From: Mixophyes australis
Taxonomy: Eukaryota > Chordata > Amphibia > Anura > Limnodynastidae
Direction: 5' to 3'
DNA length: 64,000 nucleotides
Assembly: GCA_036250195.1 (NCBI GenBank)
Contig: JAVHZZ010000005.1
Location: forward strand, 70,758,505 to 70,822,504
Notes under the pieces: model-generated
Databases searched by the model: none
Told to the model about the DNA's origin: nothing
Seen by the model: the letters and a program-made list of their open reading frames with translations, nothing else
Program-made: the position numbers and the translations under genes
In this document: piece by piece, positions 23,114 through 34,267 of the stretch
Layout: the number at the start of each line of letters is the position of its first letter
Numbering within the stretch: position 1 is the stretch's first letter

Positions 23114-23965
23114 CAGGGGTGTCCAACCTTTTAGCTTCCCTGGGCCACATTGGAAGACGACGAGTTGGTTTGGGCCGCACATAAAATACACTAACACCAA
23201 CGATAGCTGATCATCGAAAAAACCATAAAAAACATAGTTAACATATTAAACTTACTTGGAAATGAAGTTAGTAAGAGTTAGGAAACCTGTTGCAGAATCA
23301 TAATTAAAGCAGTAGTAGCATTACCAGCTACAATTTAACTTAACTGCATCTGCCCCTTAGTGGGGTTCGGGGAATTAAATGCCAAAAACTTTTTTTTCCT
23401 CTCTTTCTGCACCCATGAATGATTTTTTTTATTGACCAGTTTGAAATGGTCACCGATATAGGTAGCATCAGGAGGACTAATAGAAATCTACAGAGATTTA
23501 AAGATAGGGTGGCAGGAAAAATGGCTCATGGAGCAGCCTCCGATGAGGGTAACAGTGGGTGATATTTTCACCGTACTCAGCACTGCACATTTAAAATGGT
23601 TTAAAATATTAAAAATACAATTATCTCTTAATACTTATATTAGATACATACAGAGAACACAGCTAGTTCATAATTGCATGGTGCAGAAAGTCCAAATTCA
23701 GAGTAACAACAATAAGATACTGGATAATCTTTCACTGCTGCTGATAGTTTTTCGCGACATTCACTGAGAGCGCCACACGGAGGAGGAGACCAGGGAGGGA
23801 GCCGGAGCGTCAGCTGACGTGACCGCAAGGTAAGTATTTTTTTTATTTATTTTTTTTGCAGGATTTTTTTTTTCAGCGCTGCCCCCTTGCCACAACCAAA
23901 ACTCCTGCTGGGCCACATTTACAGGCATGCTGGGCCGGATGCGGCCCGCGGGTCGGACAACCATG
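23114..23965. mobile_element. hAT-type non-autonomous transposon, 852 bp, exact 8 bp TSD
   Basis: The left end CAGGGGTGTCCAACCTTTT and the inverted right end CATGGTTGTCCGACCC are the familiar hAT (Charlie-like) termini. The second part, GGGCCGGATGCGGCCCGCGG, is the usual subterminal text. The 8 bp TGTTATCT is present at 23106-23113 and again at 23966-23973, an exact hAT-length duplication. No transposase frame exists inside. Termini have drifted, so the copy is not recent. Confidence 0.93.
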
Positions 23966-23973
23966 TGTTATCT

Positions 23974-25200
23974 GATTTCTGGAATACATTAAGTAAAATT
24001 ACAATTAAAATTAAGTGAATTAATGACAAATGTATCCTACAAACAATGAAGCAAATTTTAGTTTAAAGTATTTAGACAAAAAAGCTTTCTTGTATTACTC
24101 TATATATTGGTTTAGTCCAGTAATGTTTAACAACAAAATGCAGTGTAATTATTTGGTGTGAAATTATGATGTTAGCGTAACAGATTGCAGACTTTCTGAA
24201 TGGATTTACAACATACAGAAATAAATGAATTTGTTTGATTACTTACACTTAAATTGTATATTTTACCTAATCTGGGCCCTGTGTAAAGAAAATCCCACAA
24301 ACGCCTGTTAGCTAAGAGATGGCTGGCAGAGGTACACATAGCCAGATGGTTCATTGCTGCAGATAGCTCAGTTTGGCAATTATTCACAGCATGAACAGAA
24401 GAGGTAAAGTAACACATATTGGTTTGTATTTGTTTGTGTTAGCTTATTCGTATGCATGTTAGCAATAGCTTGAGTTCATGTTGATGCTAATACAAGAAAA
24501 TGTCAAAGTATTTGTATTGTTGCAAAATATATTTGAAGTGAAAATACATCCACAAATATTTAGATTCAATATTCTTTAACCGAATAGCAGTTTTGCTTGC
24601 CAGTACTTTCTGTTTGCAATTTTATAATGTTTTTGCAGAAATCCTAAAAAAAACCCTGCTAATTATAAGTGCTATTTTAACAGGGATGTTTGTATATAAT
24701 AGTTCAATAAACCTATTTTCCAGAAAATAAACAACTAAAGCAAATGTTGACTTTTTTTGCAAAGAACATTTTTCAGTAAAATTGTTTTAGAAAAAAATCT
24801 ATTAAAATAGCACATACTATTTACAAATGTGAAAAATTGGGCCTCTACAGTGTCGGTGTGTCATGTCCTGCACCTTTGTGTAAATGCATCTGTTTATACA
24901 GGAAGTGCATGGTCTGTTCAAGAAAGTTGGGGGGAAGAACAGTTTGCATTTGAGATGATCTGGGTTAACCAGGGCAGAGCTAGTTAAATGCAGACTAGAG
25001 ACACTCATTCATCTTGTATTACACAAGCATGCGGAGAAAGATTATACTTTGCATGACATTATATTTTATAAGATTTAAGGAATGAGGAGAGCACATGTAG
25101 CACTCCCTTGTTAGTGGGTGGCCAAAGAATCCTTGTCTCCCTACAAAAGTACTGTCTTAATACAGGTGCAACTAATCAATAGGGTGACTTTTGTTCCAAC
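23974..25200. other. AT-rich DNA, nothing recognised
   Basis: No recognisable repeat or gene. Confidence 0.45.
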
Positions 25201-25208
25201 CGGGCACA

Positions 25209-25547
25209 CAGGCCCGGAGCTCCCATTAGGCAAGGTTAGGCACTTGCCTAGGGCGCCGGGCTCTGGAGGGCGCCTGGAGGGCGCTACAGAATAATAAAAT
25301 ACTTTAAAACTGTGCGGCGACCGCTGACCATACCTGTCACGGCCGTCGCACAGCATCAGATGCACGGGGAGGGGGGAAGAGGCTATTTTGTCACCACCAC
25401 CGCCTCTCTGCTCCGTCTCCTCCCCTCCACTTACTAGTGTCAGTGAGTGGAGGGGAGGAGACGGAGCAGAGAGGCGGCGGTGGTGAGACAAGGTAAGCCG
25501 CTTTTTTAAAAATGCCTAGGGCGCCGTGGACCCTAGCACCGGCCCTG
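25209..25547. mobile_element. Short hAT MITE, copy 1, 339 bp
   Basis: Starts CAGGCCCGGAGCTCCCATTA and ends CCCTAGCACCGGCCCTG, so the first 9 bases of each end are inverted copies with one mismatch. It is flanked by an exact 8 bp duplication CGGGCACA (25201-25208 and 25548-25555), the hAT hallmark. A second family member lies at 46663-46878. This copy carries an extra internal palindrome. Confidence 0.92.
25391..25486. repeat. Near-perfect hairpin, 41 bp stem, inside hAT MITE
   Basis: 25391-25431 is the reverse complement of 25446-25486 with a single mismatch (one G/T-type position), and pairing continues a few bases into the 14 nt loop. It is GC-rich (about 63 per cent). The sister copy at 46.7 kb has no such palindrome. 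Confidence 0.93.
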
Positions 25548-25555
25548 CGGGCACA

Positions 25556-26057
25556 CATACTCATACTCATGTAATACAAACATTTAAACATACAAATGTG
25601 ACACATGTATCAAATATGGCCCCACTGTCCCTCTTTCTCAAGATTAATTAATTAATCAATAAATTAATTAATAATCAAGTAATGTTTGATAATAAGTATT
25701 TTAAGAGAAACAACCAAAAGTTTCCACAGTTGAATTTTTAAGTAATTTTTAAGTAATTTTTTACACTTTCTACCTCGTGCATTTTTATGAACACTATGAT
25801 CATGCAGGGGCAGATTGGGCATAGGCCTTATCGGGAAGTTTATTTCATTTTTTTGTTGTTGACACCCGGCGTGGAGGGCGAGTGGATGTTGGATGATGGA
25901 AAGGGGGCTGTGAGGGATTCACTGTCAGCTTCCTTTCAGTGGAAAGCAAGAGGAAGCGAATTGCAAGGCTATATGTTGTTGAATGTAGTCCCATAACACA
26001 GTGTTCACTTCCTGTCTAATCTGAGCAGTGAGGAGCGATGCTGCAGAACGGCACCGT
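25556..26057. other. Unrecognised DNA
   Basis: AT-rich part with ATTAATTAATTAAT-type text at 25640-25680, then ordinary sequence. No family seen. Confidence 0.4.
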
Positions 26058-26216
26058 ACATTTGAACTATAGGGAAGGGGCTGTAGAGAGAACTATAGGG
26101 AGGGGGCTATATAGAGAATGATAGGGAGGGGGTTGTATAGAGGACTATAGGGAGGGGGCTATATAGAGAATCATAGGGAGGGGGTTGTATAGAGGACTAC
26201 AGGGAGGGGGCTTTAT
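26058..26216. repeat. 26 bp minisatellite, left block
   Basis: Five to six diverged units of the form GGGAGGGGGCTATATAGAGAACTATA, period about 26 bp. The same unit forms the block at 28485-29040. Confidence 0.9.
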
Positions 26217-26279
26217 ACTAGCACAGCTGCCAGACTGAGAGCTGGAGGAAAAGTCTTCATTTCCTATACTAATAATAAC

Positions 26280-27300
26280 AATATCAATTTGACATTTACT
26301 GCCCATTTCAGTAAAAGTAGGGTTGAATTTCTCAATCTGGAGATTTATATTGAAAACAGGAAACTCAAGACCAAAACTTTTGTCAAGCAAGTAGACTGTA
26401 ATAGACTGTATTAGACTGTAATTTTTTATGGCATCCAGCAGCCACCACCACACCTGGCTTATAAATATTCCAAAAGAACATTTCATGAGGGTTAGGAGAA
26501 ACTATTCAGAAGTGGATGTCTTTAAACAACAGGCACTCTCACTTAAGGATAGATTCCTGCAATAGGAACTATGATCAGTAAGTGGTAGAGACAGTCTACC
26601 AGGACATACTCAAATTAGAAAGAGATCCCTTATTTGTCCAGAAAAACAAAGCACAAACAGAAATGTAAAATTTGTATATTATTCCTCAAATTAATGACCT
26701 CTCAAGACACTTTGAAGAAATTGCCAGAAGACATTGGCCTATACCGCATGAAGGATGAGAAATTAGCACATTGCCTACCTGAGTTTCCAAAATTTACTTA
26801 TAAGAAAGCCCTCAATCTCAAAAACAAATTGGTCTCCGACTCTTTACCATGTAAAATCAGCAAGAAACAAGAGCCATGACTAGGAGAAAATAGATTGGGC
26901 TTTTATAACTGTAATTGTTGTCAAGCTTGTAAAATGTCAGGATTAAATACAACCAAACTTATTAGGTCTTTTAAATCCAGCAACACCAAAAAGGAATTTA
27001 TGATCAGAGAGAAATCACATGTGATACAGCAGGTGTGAGTTACCTTCTTGAATGCCCATGTGGTCTCCAGTGTATGGGTTGCACTACATGCAGTTTGTAT
27101 GTCAGAATAACCGAGCATTTGAGAAATATCAGAAAACAGCTTGATACGCATAGCGTCTCGGACCATTACTCAAAACATCATGAGAACGACCCCACTATAC
27201 TAAGATTCAAGGGCATCAAGAAGGTCACCAAACATTGGAGAGGGGGAGACTATTTGACAGCAATATCTGATTTAGGCACCTTCTTAGATAAGGAATAACA
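26280..27300 (+). pseudogene. Penelope-like RT C-terminus plus GIY-YIG endonuclease pseudogene
   Basis: Segments in shifted frames: VEFLNLEIYIENRKLKTKTF (about 26321) matches the RT block that reads EFLDLxIxxxNG. NIPKEHFMRVRRNYSE (about 26465) matches the RT end, followed by VFKQQALSLKDRFLQ. FPKFTYKKALNLKNKLV (about 26790) and FYNCNCCQACKM (about 26900) are the linker with its Cys cluster. Then SYLLECPCGLQCMGCTTCS at 27035 is the endonuclease start, and EHLRNIRKQ follows at about 27113. The family motif normally reads YLLxCPCGxxYVGxTxR; here the YVG Tyr is Cys and the Arg is Cys, so the nuclease should be dead. HWRGGDYL at about 27235 is also conserved. At least three frameshifts or stops. 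RT motifs A-C are missing, so the copy is 5' truncated. Confidence 0.87.
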
Positions 27301-27904
27301 CTCTACATTAGAAGTATCTATTACAGAGATATTTAAAAATATATTATCGGAATACCGTCACAATTTTATTATAGCTTAATGTGGCTTATGTATAACATGG
27401 TGGTTGATCATGGAAAATTTGTGACTTAATAGTGCTATGTACAAATGGCAATGTTTGTAGATCATAATGGATTCATCCAAATGATGTGTTTTCTACCTTC
27501 ACACATGATGGATTTTCGAGATATCTTACTTAGTAAAGAAACGCTACAAATATAGTACCCATAAATTCCAATAGTTTTAGGTTCAAGCTGGATTGTCTAT
27601 ATGTGTTTACCAGTGTTTTTTCAACAAACCTATGTTACTACCTATACACATATTCTTTTAAGAAGAGGTTCAAATATGGAATATGTAAGATATACTCTCT
27701 TTATTATGACTGAGTTGTGACTGTCTTCTCTGCCAAAAAAGAAATGCACAATATTATTAGGCTTATTATGCCCGCCTAAATGAATCGAAACACCTACTTG
27801 TCAATAAGAAAAACCTTGCTCCACAATTGGTGCACTGTTTTAAGGACACACCCATACAACCTTTATTAGGACTCTGTGGACCATGTACAAATGAATTTTC
27901 ATCC

Positions 27905-27940
27905 CTGAGGAAGCCCCTCTACAGCACAGGTGAAATGCGC
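27905..27940 (+). ncRNA. Hammerhead-like ribozyme motif (degenerate)
   Basis: CTGAGGA at 27905-27911 is followed by A, GCC, a 13 nt loop and GGT (three pairs with one G-U), then GAAA at 27932-27935 and TGCGC. A hammerhead core is CUGANGA, stem II, GAAA. Penelope-like elements are known to carry hammerheads in their terminal repeats, and this one lies about 600 bp after the endonuclease. There is one extra A before stem II, and the flanking stems are not convincing, so activity is doubtful. Confidence 0.3.
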
Positions 27941-28484
27941 TGGTTTCAATATCCATTGCGTACTTGCACCTACTTTAATTACATACCGGCATAAGTCTCA
28001 TACGCTCATTTACTGTATGCTTTAGTGGGCTGCCATGCATGCGCGGAAGGGGTTGCAGCTCCAGGAAAGACACGGTAGCTTATTGACAGCTACACAGAAC
28101 AGGATGGGAGACCTGTACCATACACCACCAGGAAGAAACAAATGCTTAGATAAATCAAAAGGAACCTCAGTACATGACCAGATCTCTGAGGAATAATACC
28201 TAAGGGACTTTTCCCAGGAAATCTCACTGTGCTGGTTGAAGCACTTTTATTAGCTTCTGCTTATCCAACTCTGAGTTTAGCCAATTAAATTCTGGTTGTT
28301 CACTACCTGCTACTGTGTTCCATTTACCCCACCAGGCAAGTGCTGGTTCAACAACTTCTACCAACCAAGCTGAAGTCCTGGGGCAACCAAGTAATATAAC
28401 TAGTTCCTTGGAAAGTGGGCTGCTAAAGAGAACACTTTGTGTAGAGTTTCAAGCAGTTGATGTTCTCATGCTACTCTGCCCTTA

Positions 28485-29040
28485 ACACTATAGAGAAGGG
28501 GCTATATAGAGAACTATAGGGAGGGGGATATATAGAAAACTATAGGGAGGGGGCTGTATAGAGAACCATAGAGAGGTGACTGTATAGAGCACTATAGAGA
28601 TGGCGCTATATAGAGAACTATAGGGATGGGGCTGTATAGAGAACCATAGGGAGGGAGTTGTATAGAGAACTTTAGAGAAGGAGCTGCATAGAGAACTATA
28701 GAGAGGGGGCTATATAGAGAACTATCCAGAGGGAGCTGTATGCATAGCTATAGAGAGAGGACTGTATAGAGAACTATAGAGGGGGTTGTATACAGCTCTA
28801 TAGAGAGGGGGCTGTATAAAGCATTCTAGAGGGGGTCATATAGAGAACTATGAGGAGTGGCCAGTATAAAGCAATATAGGTAGGGAGCTGTACAGAGAAC
28901 TCTAGAGGCAGGGCTGTATGGAGAACTATAGAAAGGGGTCTGTATAGAGCACTGTAGAAATTGGGCTGTATAGAGAAGTATAGGGAGGGGTCTGTAAAGA
29001 TTACTATAAGGAAGGGGCCATAATGAGAACTAAAAATGGG
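28485..29040. repeat. 26 bp minisatellite, right block
   Basis: About 20 diverged units of GGCTGTATAGAGAACTATAG with G-rich linkers. Unit starts near 28554, 28580 and 28606 show a 26 bp step. Confidence 0.93.
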
Positions 29041-29240
29041 CTGCAATGAGAGCAAGAAGGCACCAATGTAAGACATGGGGTGGCTGCAATAAGAGAGATA
29101 AGGAGGGGGGAAAGGGAGAGACATGGAGTGGGCAAAGAGAGATACATGGAGAGGGCAAAAGGAAAGACATGAAAGGGGGAAGGGAGAGTCATTGTGGGGG
29201 CAAAGGGAGAGGTACAGAAGTGGCAATAGGAGAGATGGAT
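29041..29240. repeat. Degenerate purine-rich tandem repeat
   Basis: Loose units of GGGAGAGACATGGAG and GGGCAAAG with spacing of about 28 bp, grading from the minisatellite. Frames over it are artefacts. Confidence 0.6.
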
Positions 29241-30423
29241 AGTTGTTGCCGAACTTGATGGTGTAAAGAAGAGCCCAAACAAACAACGAGCCTAACGGTT
29301 CATAAACGGTAGCCAGAGTTTTCATAATGGGGGACCCGGATGAAGTTCCAATGCTGTACCTTTCCGCAGGTCACTGGAAGTTCCCAATTAAACTCACTTT
29401 CACAGGGGTATCTGCAGCATCTCTCTCCCTTGTAGTCTCTCAGAGGTTATACACGAGACTATACTGCACAAACTGCACTGGCCAATCTCATGCAATGTTT
29501 CTTAGATGAATGGAAGTTTAAAAGATGAACATTCGTAAGATTATAGGTAATCATGAACTCCAATAAATGAAAATTAAACATTGTACAATCTTACGCATTG
29601 CATCGCCTACAGTTTTATCTGTGTTCTTAAGTCAAATTGCTGAATTTAGCATTGGTGCTAAAGCACTTTTTTAAAAATAAACTTCTGATTGCTATTATAG
29701 TGCTATCTGTGAATCTAACATTGCCTGTGAATTAGAATGCTGACTGCTCACCTCACAAACACTACATTTTGGCGATGAGCTTGGTCACTACTTATATGTC
29801 TCCAGCGACCTAATTGTACCTGTGAACTGATTGCCAACTGAGAGTTTGACTGTTGCCTACTCCTTGCTTAAAGTACCAGAACCTGGCTTCTTATCCTAAC
29901 AGTTGTTTTATTATACCTGTGAGCCAGAGACTGAATGCGAGGTGGATCGCTGACTACTCACTACTTAAACCCCATTGGGGTCTATCCCTTTTGCTGAGCA
30001 TGACCAGTGTAATTTAGTTTCTGACAAATGGTGGAGGTGTTTACAGCAAGGAAAAGATAGACATCTCCATTAAGTATCCAACATTGGGTAGCTTGCAATC
30101 AATAAAATAAATTGTACTCTATGGATGTAATTTTATAAAATTGTAAAATATCTTTATACAACTGTGTGTGTCATTTATGAACATTTATATATAGTGTTGC
30201 ATTTATATTTTTCTTTTGTACTGAAACAAACTATGTCTTTAACAAAAAAATTATGCTCTACAAATTTACTTGATCAAGGGGTAGGCCCAAATGTTGTATG
30301 TTGAATACTAAATGAATCATCTGATTTAAAAGTCAGCATTAAGGCAACATGCTATACATGAATTCACTGTTAATAAACTCACTGTTACAAAGTTAAGGCA
30401 CCTGTGTTTACTTTCATAAAAGA
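29241..30423. other. Unrecognised DNA
   Basis: No family recognised. A weak inverted pair (CGTAAGATTATA at 29535 and CAATCTTACG at 29587) is present. Confidence 0.4.
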
Positions 30424-31415
30424 CTAAAACAGACATAGATCCTCTGCACTCACCATGCACAGACTGGGGTGCAAGAGGGGGTTGCCCATATTATATAGAC
30501 AATAAAAACAGGGATACTCTGCACTCTCCAAACACATAATTAATGCTGTTCTATATTAAAAACAGGGAATGTTAGTTCCACATATTGAAATATATGTTAA
30601 GCTGACCAACTCACGCCAAAGTCTTCCCAATCTGGTCAGTCCTAACATGATCAACTGCTATGCTTTTTTTATCTGGGCTTAAGGCTTACCTGCACACAGC
30701 TTTTAAAGGCAAGTCTTTCCCAAGCACTAGCAGCCATGGGAGACCTGGGACTCACCTGACACAAGTTGGAATTAATTAATGTAAAGAATGGGGTGCAAGA
30801 GTCATGGGACTTACATTGTATAGACAAAAACAGACATAGATCCTCTGCACTCACCATGCACAGACTGGGGTGGAAGAGGGGGTTGCCCATATTATGTAGT
30901 AATATGTGGAACTAACATTCCCTGTTTTTAATATAGAACAGTACTTATTACAGCATTAATTATGTGTTTGGAGAGTGCAGAGTATCCCTGTTTTTTTGTC
31001 TATATAATATGGGCAACCTCCTCTTGCACCCCAGTCTGTGCATGGTGAGTGCAGAGGATCTATGTCTGTTTTTGTCTATACAATGTAAGTCCCATCACTC
31101 TTGCACCCCATTCTTTACATTAATTAATTCTAACTTGTGTCAGGTGAGTCCCAGGTCTCCCATGGCTGCTAGTGCTTGGGAAAGACTTGCCTTTAAAGCT
31201 GTGTGCAGGTAAGCCTTAAGCCCAGATATAAAAGCATAGCATTTGATCATGTCATGACTGACCAGATTGGGAAGACTTTGGCGTGAGTTAGTCAGCTTAA
31301 CATATATTGCAATATGTGGAACTAACATTTTTTGTTTTTAATATAGAACAGTACTTATTACAGCATTAATTATGTGTTTGGAGAGTGCAGAGTATCCTGT
31401 TTTTTTTGTCTATTT
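30424..31415. repeat. Large inverted repeat, arms about 400 bp
   Basis: The left arm, about 30498-30898, is the reverse complement of about 31006-31415 with only scattered differences (by-eye estimate, roughly 95 per cent). The central about 107 bp (30899-31005) is itself an inverted copy of the left-arm start, and 30424-30497 is an extra copy of the arm's other end. With segments A, B and C, the plus strand reads A-B-C-A then B-A-C-B inverted. The mirrored 73- and 82-codon frames are the same sequence seen on two strands and are not independent genes. Confidence 0.92.
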
Positions 31416-32932
31416 CATAAAAGACTGTTTAGTTCTGTACATATGCATGGGGTATTGTCTAGCAAAGACTCCTATTATTATGTTTATGTTAGTATGGGCA
31501 GTTAGCAGATCCAGTAGTTGGTAGAATGGAGCATTTCATGCTGTTTCCTGCCCACAGTCAATTAAAAGTCAGCGTTTCCCATCAACAAATCAGTGACGTC
31601 CTGGCATCCAAAGTATCTGAGCTGGATGAGATCACACTTGATGTAGACTGGGTCCCTGTACAGAGAGAGTTGAGAATCTTTGGCAGCCTTTAATTCTTGT
31701 TTTAAAACAAGTAATGTGGTCTTCCCTGTCTACATTCTCCTATCCATATAAACTATTCAGTAGAGCAATAAACGCCTTAATGCTGGTGTTTGGAGTTTAT
31801 GCACACAGCCGTAAAACATTATTGTAACCAGATGACAACACTCTTGCCCTTGTGACATCATCTGATCTCCTGAAATCTGGAGAAGAAGGTTTCATGTTCA
31901 TGCTTTCTCAAACTTTCAAAAACTATCAGCTGCAGCTCCTCTATAATCTTCTCTTTTATATCATAAAGCTGAGTTAATCATGGGGACCCTACTGAAATAG
32001 TGTACACTGGTGTTTTGGAAATACGACTGCCAGGAACATTGCTCCCTTTGAAGCAATATATGGCATTTAGTAAATCAATGGTAGAACAAAAGGTACGTTG
32101 AAGTAGACCATCTACATATTGTTGAAACATCCATTTTGTGGTCTAAACCAATGTTCATTTTTCTAGGAACAAGTGATATAACTGAGGTATGAAGGAAAGT
32201 GACTAACTAGTAACGTTATTAGCTTCTAGTGAATTGGTAGGCTGCTGATTATTTTCTCAGCCTAGGGAATTGTGGTCTTCACTGTGCATTGACAGGTCCA
32301 CGTTCAGCCACACAATCAGATTTTTTATGCTCCTTATGAACCTATAGTGGACTCTTAAATTACTATATCTGTATCTGAATGTCATTTCATACAAAAAAGT
32401 CTACTTCGGTTTTTTAATTTGCTATGCTTCAACTTTCTAGCAATTCCATGCAAATCCTACACTATAAATTGATAGCGACAGAAAACTAAAACAGTCATTT
32501 TGGACTTACCTATAATACTGTAATACTAAAACATCTATAACATTTTTCTTTTATCAAAGGCTATAACTATTTAGGGGTTTAACCCTGTTACATTCTCACA
32601 CACAACTGCCATAGCTAAATAAAAACAGACAGTTTTGTGGACATTCCTTTCATATTTCATGGCCACATTTTTTTAGTGAACCTGGTTCAATAATATAGCA
32701 ATCATTTATACCAACCACAATGAATAAATTATGATGATTAAAACTATCCTGAGGCCTATTCATTTATAATGTATTATTGAAAAATGATACAGATATCCCT
32801 GTTCATTGGAATTTCCTTGAAGATTGCAAGGTCAGAATATAAATGTTTCATTGCATGAGATCAGCGTAAGAGGCTGTCAAGGTAGTAGTATGAATCAGGG
32901 TTATTTCAATGAAAATGTTCAAATGACAACTG
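31416..32932. other. Mostly unrecognised DNA with one short open frame
   Basis: No repeat family seen. The only candidate coding text is the 55-codon frame at 31526. From 31700 to 32930 I see nothing. Confidence 0.4.
31526..31693 (+). CDS. Hypothetical 55-residue open frame, possibly an exon
   Basis: I do not recognise this. The frame opens with ATG at 31526 (a second ATG at 31538) and ends TAA at 31691-31693. The peptide is mixed in composition, with an acidic middle (SELDEITLDVDW) and none of the low-complexity look of other frames here. A splice-acceptor-like stretch (TTTCCTGCCCACAG) precedes codon 12, so the conserved part could be a terminal exon. A frame of this length is expected by chance in 64 kb, and no neighbours support it. 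Confidence 0.13.
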   Translation: MEHFMLFPAHSQLKVSVSHQQISDVLASKVSELDEITLDVDWVPVQRELRIFGSL

Positions 32933-33088
32933 CTATTTACTAACAAAATGCACAAGTACAGATGTGCAGTAAACCATAGCAGACAAAAATATAATAGCTT
33001 TGATGGATTTGGTGCAAGTTAAACAATGTAAGCAGACAGCTGAATGGTTATCGTTTACTGCACATTTGCAGATTGTTAGTAAATAATC
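32933..33088. repeat. Small inverted-repeat (MITE-like) element
   Basis: The left arm has TTTACTAACAAAATGCAC and ATGTGCAGTAAACCATA. The reverse complement of the right arm has TTTACTAACAATCTGCA and ATGTGCAGTAAACGATA. Arms of about 45 bp flank about 65 bp. No target duplication established. Confidence 0.65.
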
Positions 33089-33334
33089 ATAATGATAGAG
33101 AGTATTATAATATAAAGCATTTATTCACAAAAATGAAAACCACTAGACTTCTTATTGGGTTAAAAGGAAATATTATCTATGTACTTATAAATACCCCTGT
33201 GGCTGTATTACATGGACATTAAAGTCATTATTAAGCAACAGATTTTCTTTGACACATCTCTGACATACATTGTGGGAAATAAACACAATACATATATATT
33301 ACTGTTGTACTTTTGCTCCTGCTTCTACGCAATG
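33089..33334. other. AT-rich spacer
   Basis: Nothing recognised. Confidence 0.4.
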
Positions 33335-33970
33335 GAAATTGTAGCGGCATGATTCATCAAAGCATGTATCTGCATGGAGTAGTACATCGCCACGATAAAA
33401 GGCTCTGCTTATACTCGCATCTCAAGATACGTCCCTTGTTGACTGCGGGTGTAATTTCCCTCTCTGCTTTACTACACAGGATGCTGCAGGTAACATACTT
33501 ACCTGCCAGCTCCTGCACCAGCCTGCAGGTCCAGTGGCAATACAGAACAAAAATAAATAATTCAGTTAAAAAAAAGAGTGGGGTTCTTCCTCCTCCCCCC
33601 TCCCAACGATATTAACCTTTGTACCACCAGCCTAGTGCTGGTAGTTACAAAATCAGGGGGGAGAGAGGGTTTCCCCCCCGGGTTTTATGATAACCAGCAC
33701 TAAGCAAGCCAACCGAGGCTCCTGGCACTATAGTAGGGAAACTCACAGCATGGGGTCTCACTGCCATAATTGCAAACCAGTTCCAGACTGTTCAGCACAG
33801 GACTGGAATCCCTAGGAAGTTGTACTAAAGCACTAGTACTCTTTCCACACCCCTGCAATTAACAGTCTAGGTATTCCAGAACTGCCAGCGCCAGCATGCC
33901 CATGTGTTAAAAAAAATAAACTATTAAGACGACGCAAACTTTGTTCCTCTATGGAGGAACAAACGGCGCA
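33335..33970 (-). repeat. Fragment related to the 41.3 kb MITE core, inverted
   Basis: From 33685 to 33830 the order ACCAGCACTA, TGGCACTATAG, GCCATAAT, AGACTGTTCAGC, CTGGAATCCCTAGG matches the reverse complement of about 42240-42360 in the larger MITE. The left edge includes TGATTCATCAAAG, a MITE-end-like phrase. Termini are not resolved. Confidence 0.6.
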
Positions 33971-33994
33971 GAATGAAATATGAAAGACCCAAGG

Positions 33995-33998
<4 letters not shown>

Positions 33999-34050
<52 letters not shown>
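33999..34050. repeat. (TA)n microsatellite
   Basis: Uninterrupted TA dinucleotides. Confidence 0.97.
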
Positions 34051-34051
<1 letters not shown>

Positions 34052-34267
34052 TTAAAAGCATCATTACTCTATGAGTACAGAAAAAAATTAGCTATTCACA
34101 TAATCGGTGTAAATCTGTGCACTTCTAGACATAGTATGGCAGAGATTGAGCTCTGTGAATAGCTATTTTTTTCTGATTTAATAGAGGTAGATCACCTCAA
34201 TCACAGCTGCTTTCACTGATCCATTAGATATTCTGTGCATGAGCACTTTCTCAACTTTTCTCATTAA

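Larger units (their letters stand above)
26230..28480 (+). mobile_element. Penelope-like retroelement, truncated
   Basis: The plus strand encodes remains of a Penelope-type RT C-terminus and a GIY-YIG endonuclease. About 1.1 kb of non-coding sequence follows, containing a hammerhead-like motif at 27905. The same 26 bp minisatellite stands on both sides, which suggests insertion into it. Exact ends are unclear. Confidence 0.75.

Noticed and set aside
28798..29325. 175-codon minus-strand frame
   Set aside because: It is produced by the 26 bp minisatellite and the following purine-rich repeat; the translation is repetitive Leu/Ser/Pro.
30669..31212. Matching 73- and 82-codon frames on opposite strands
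   Set aside because: They are the same sequence in the two arms of the inverted repeat, not two genes.
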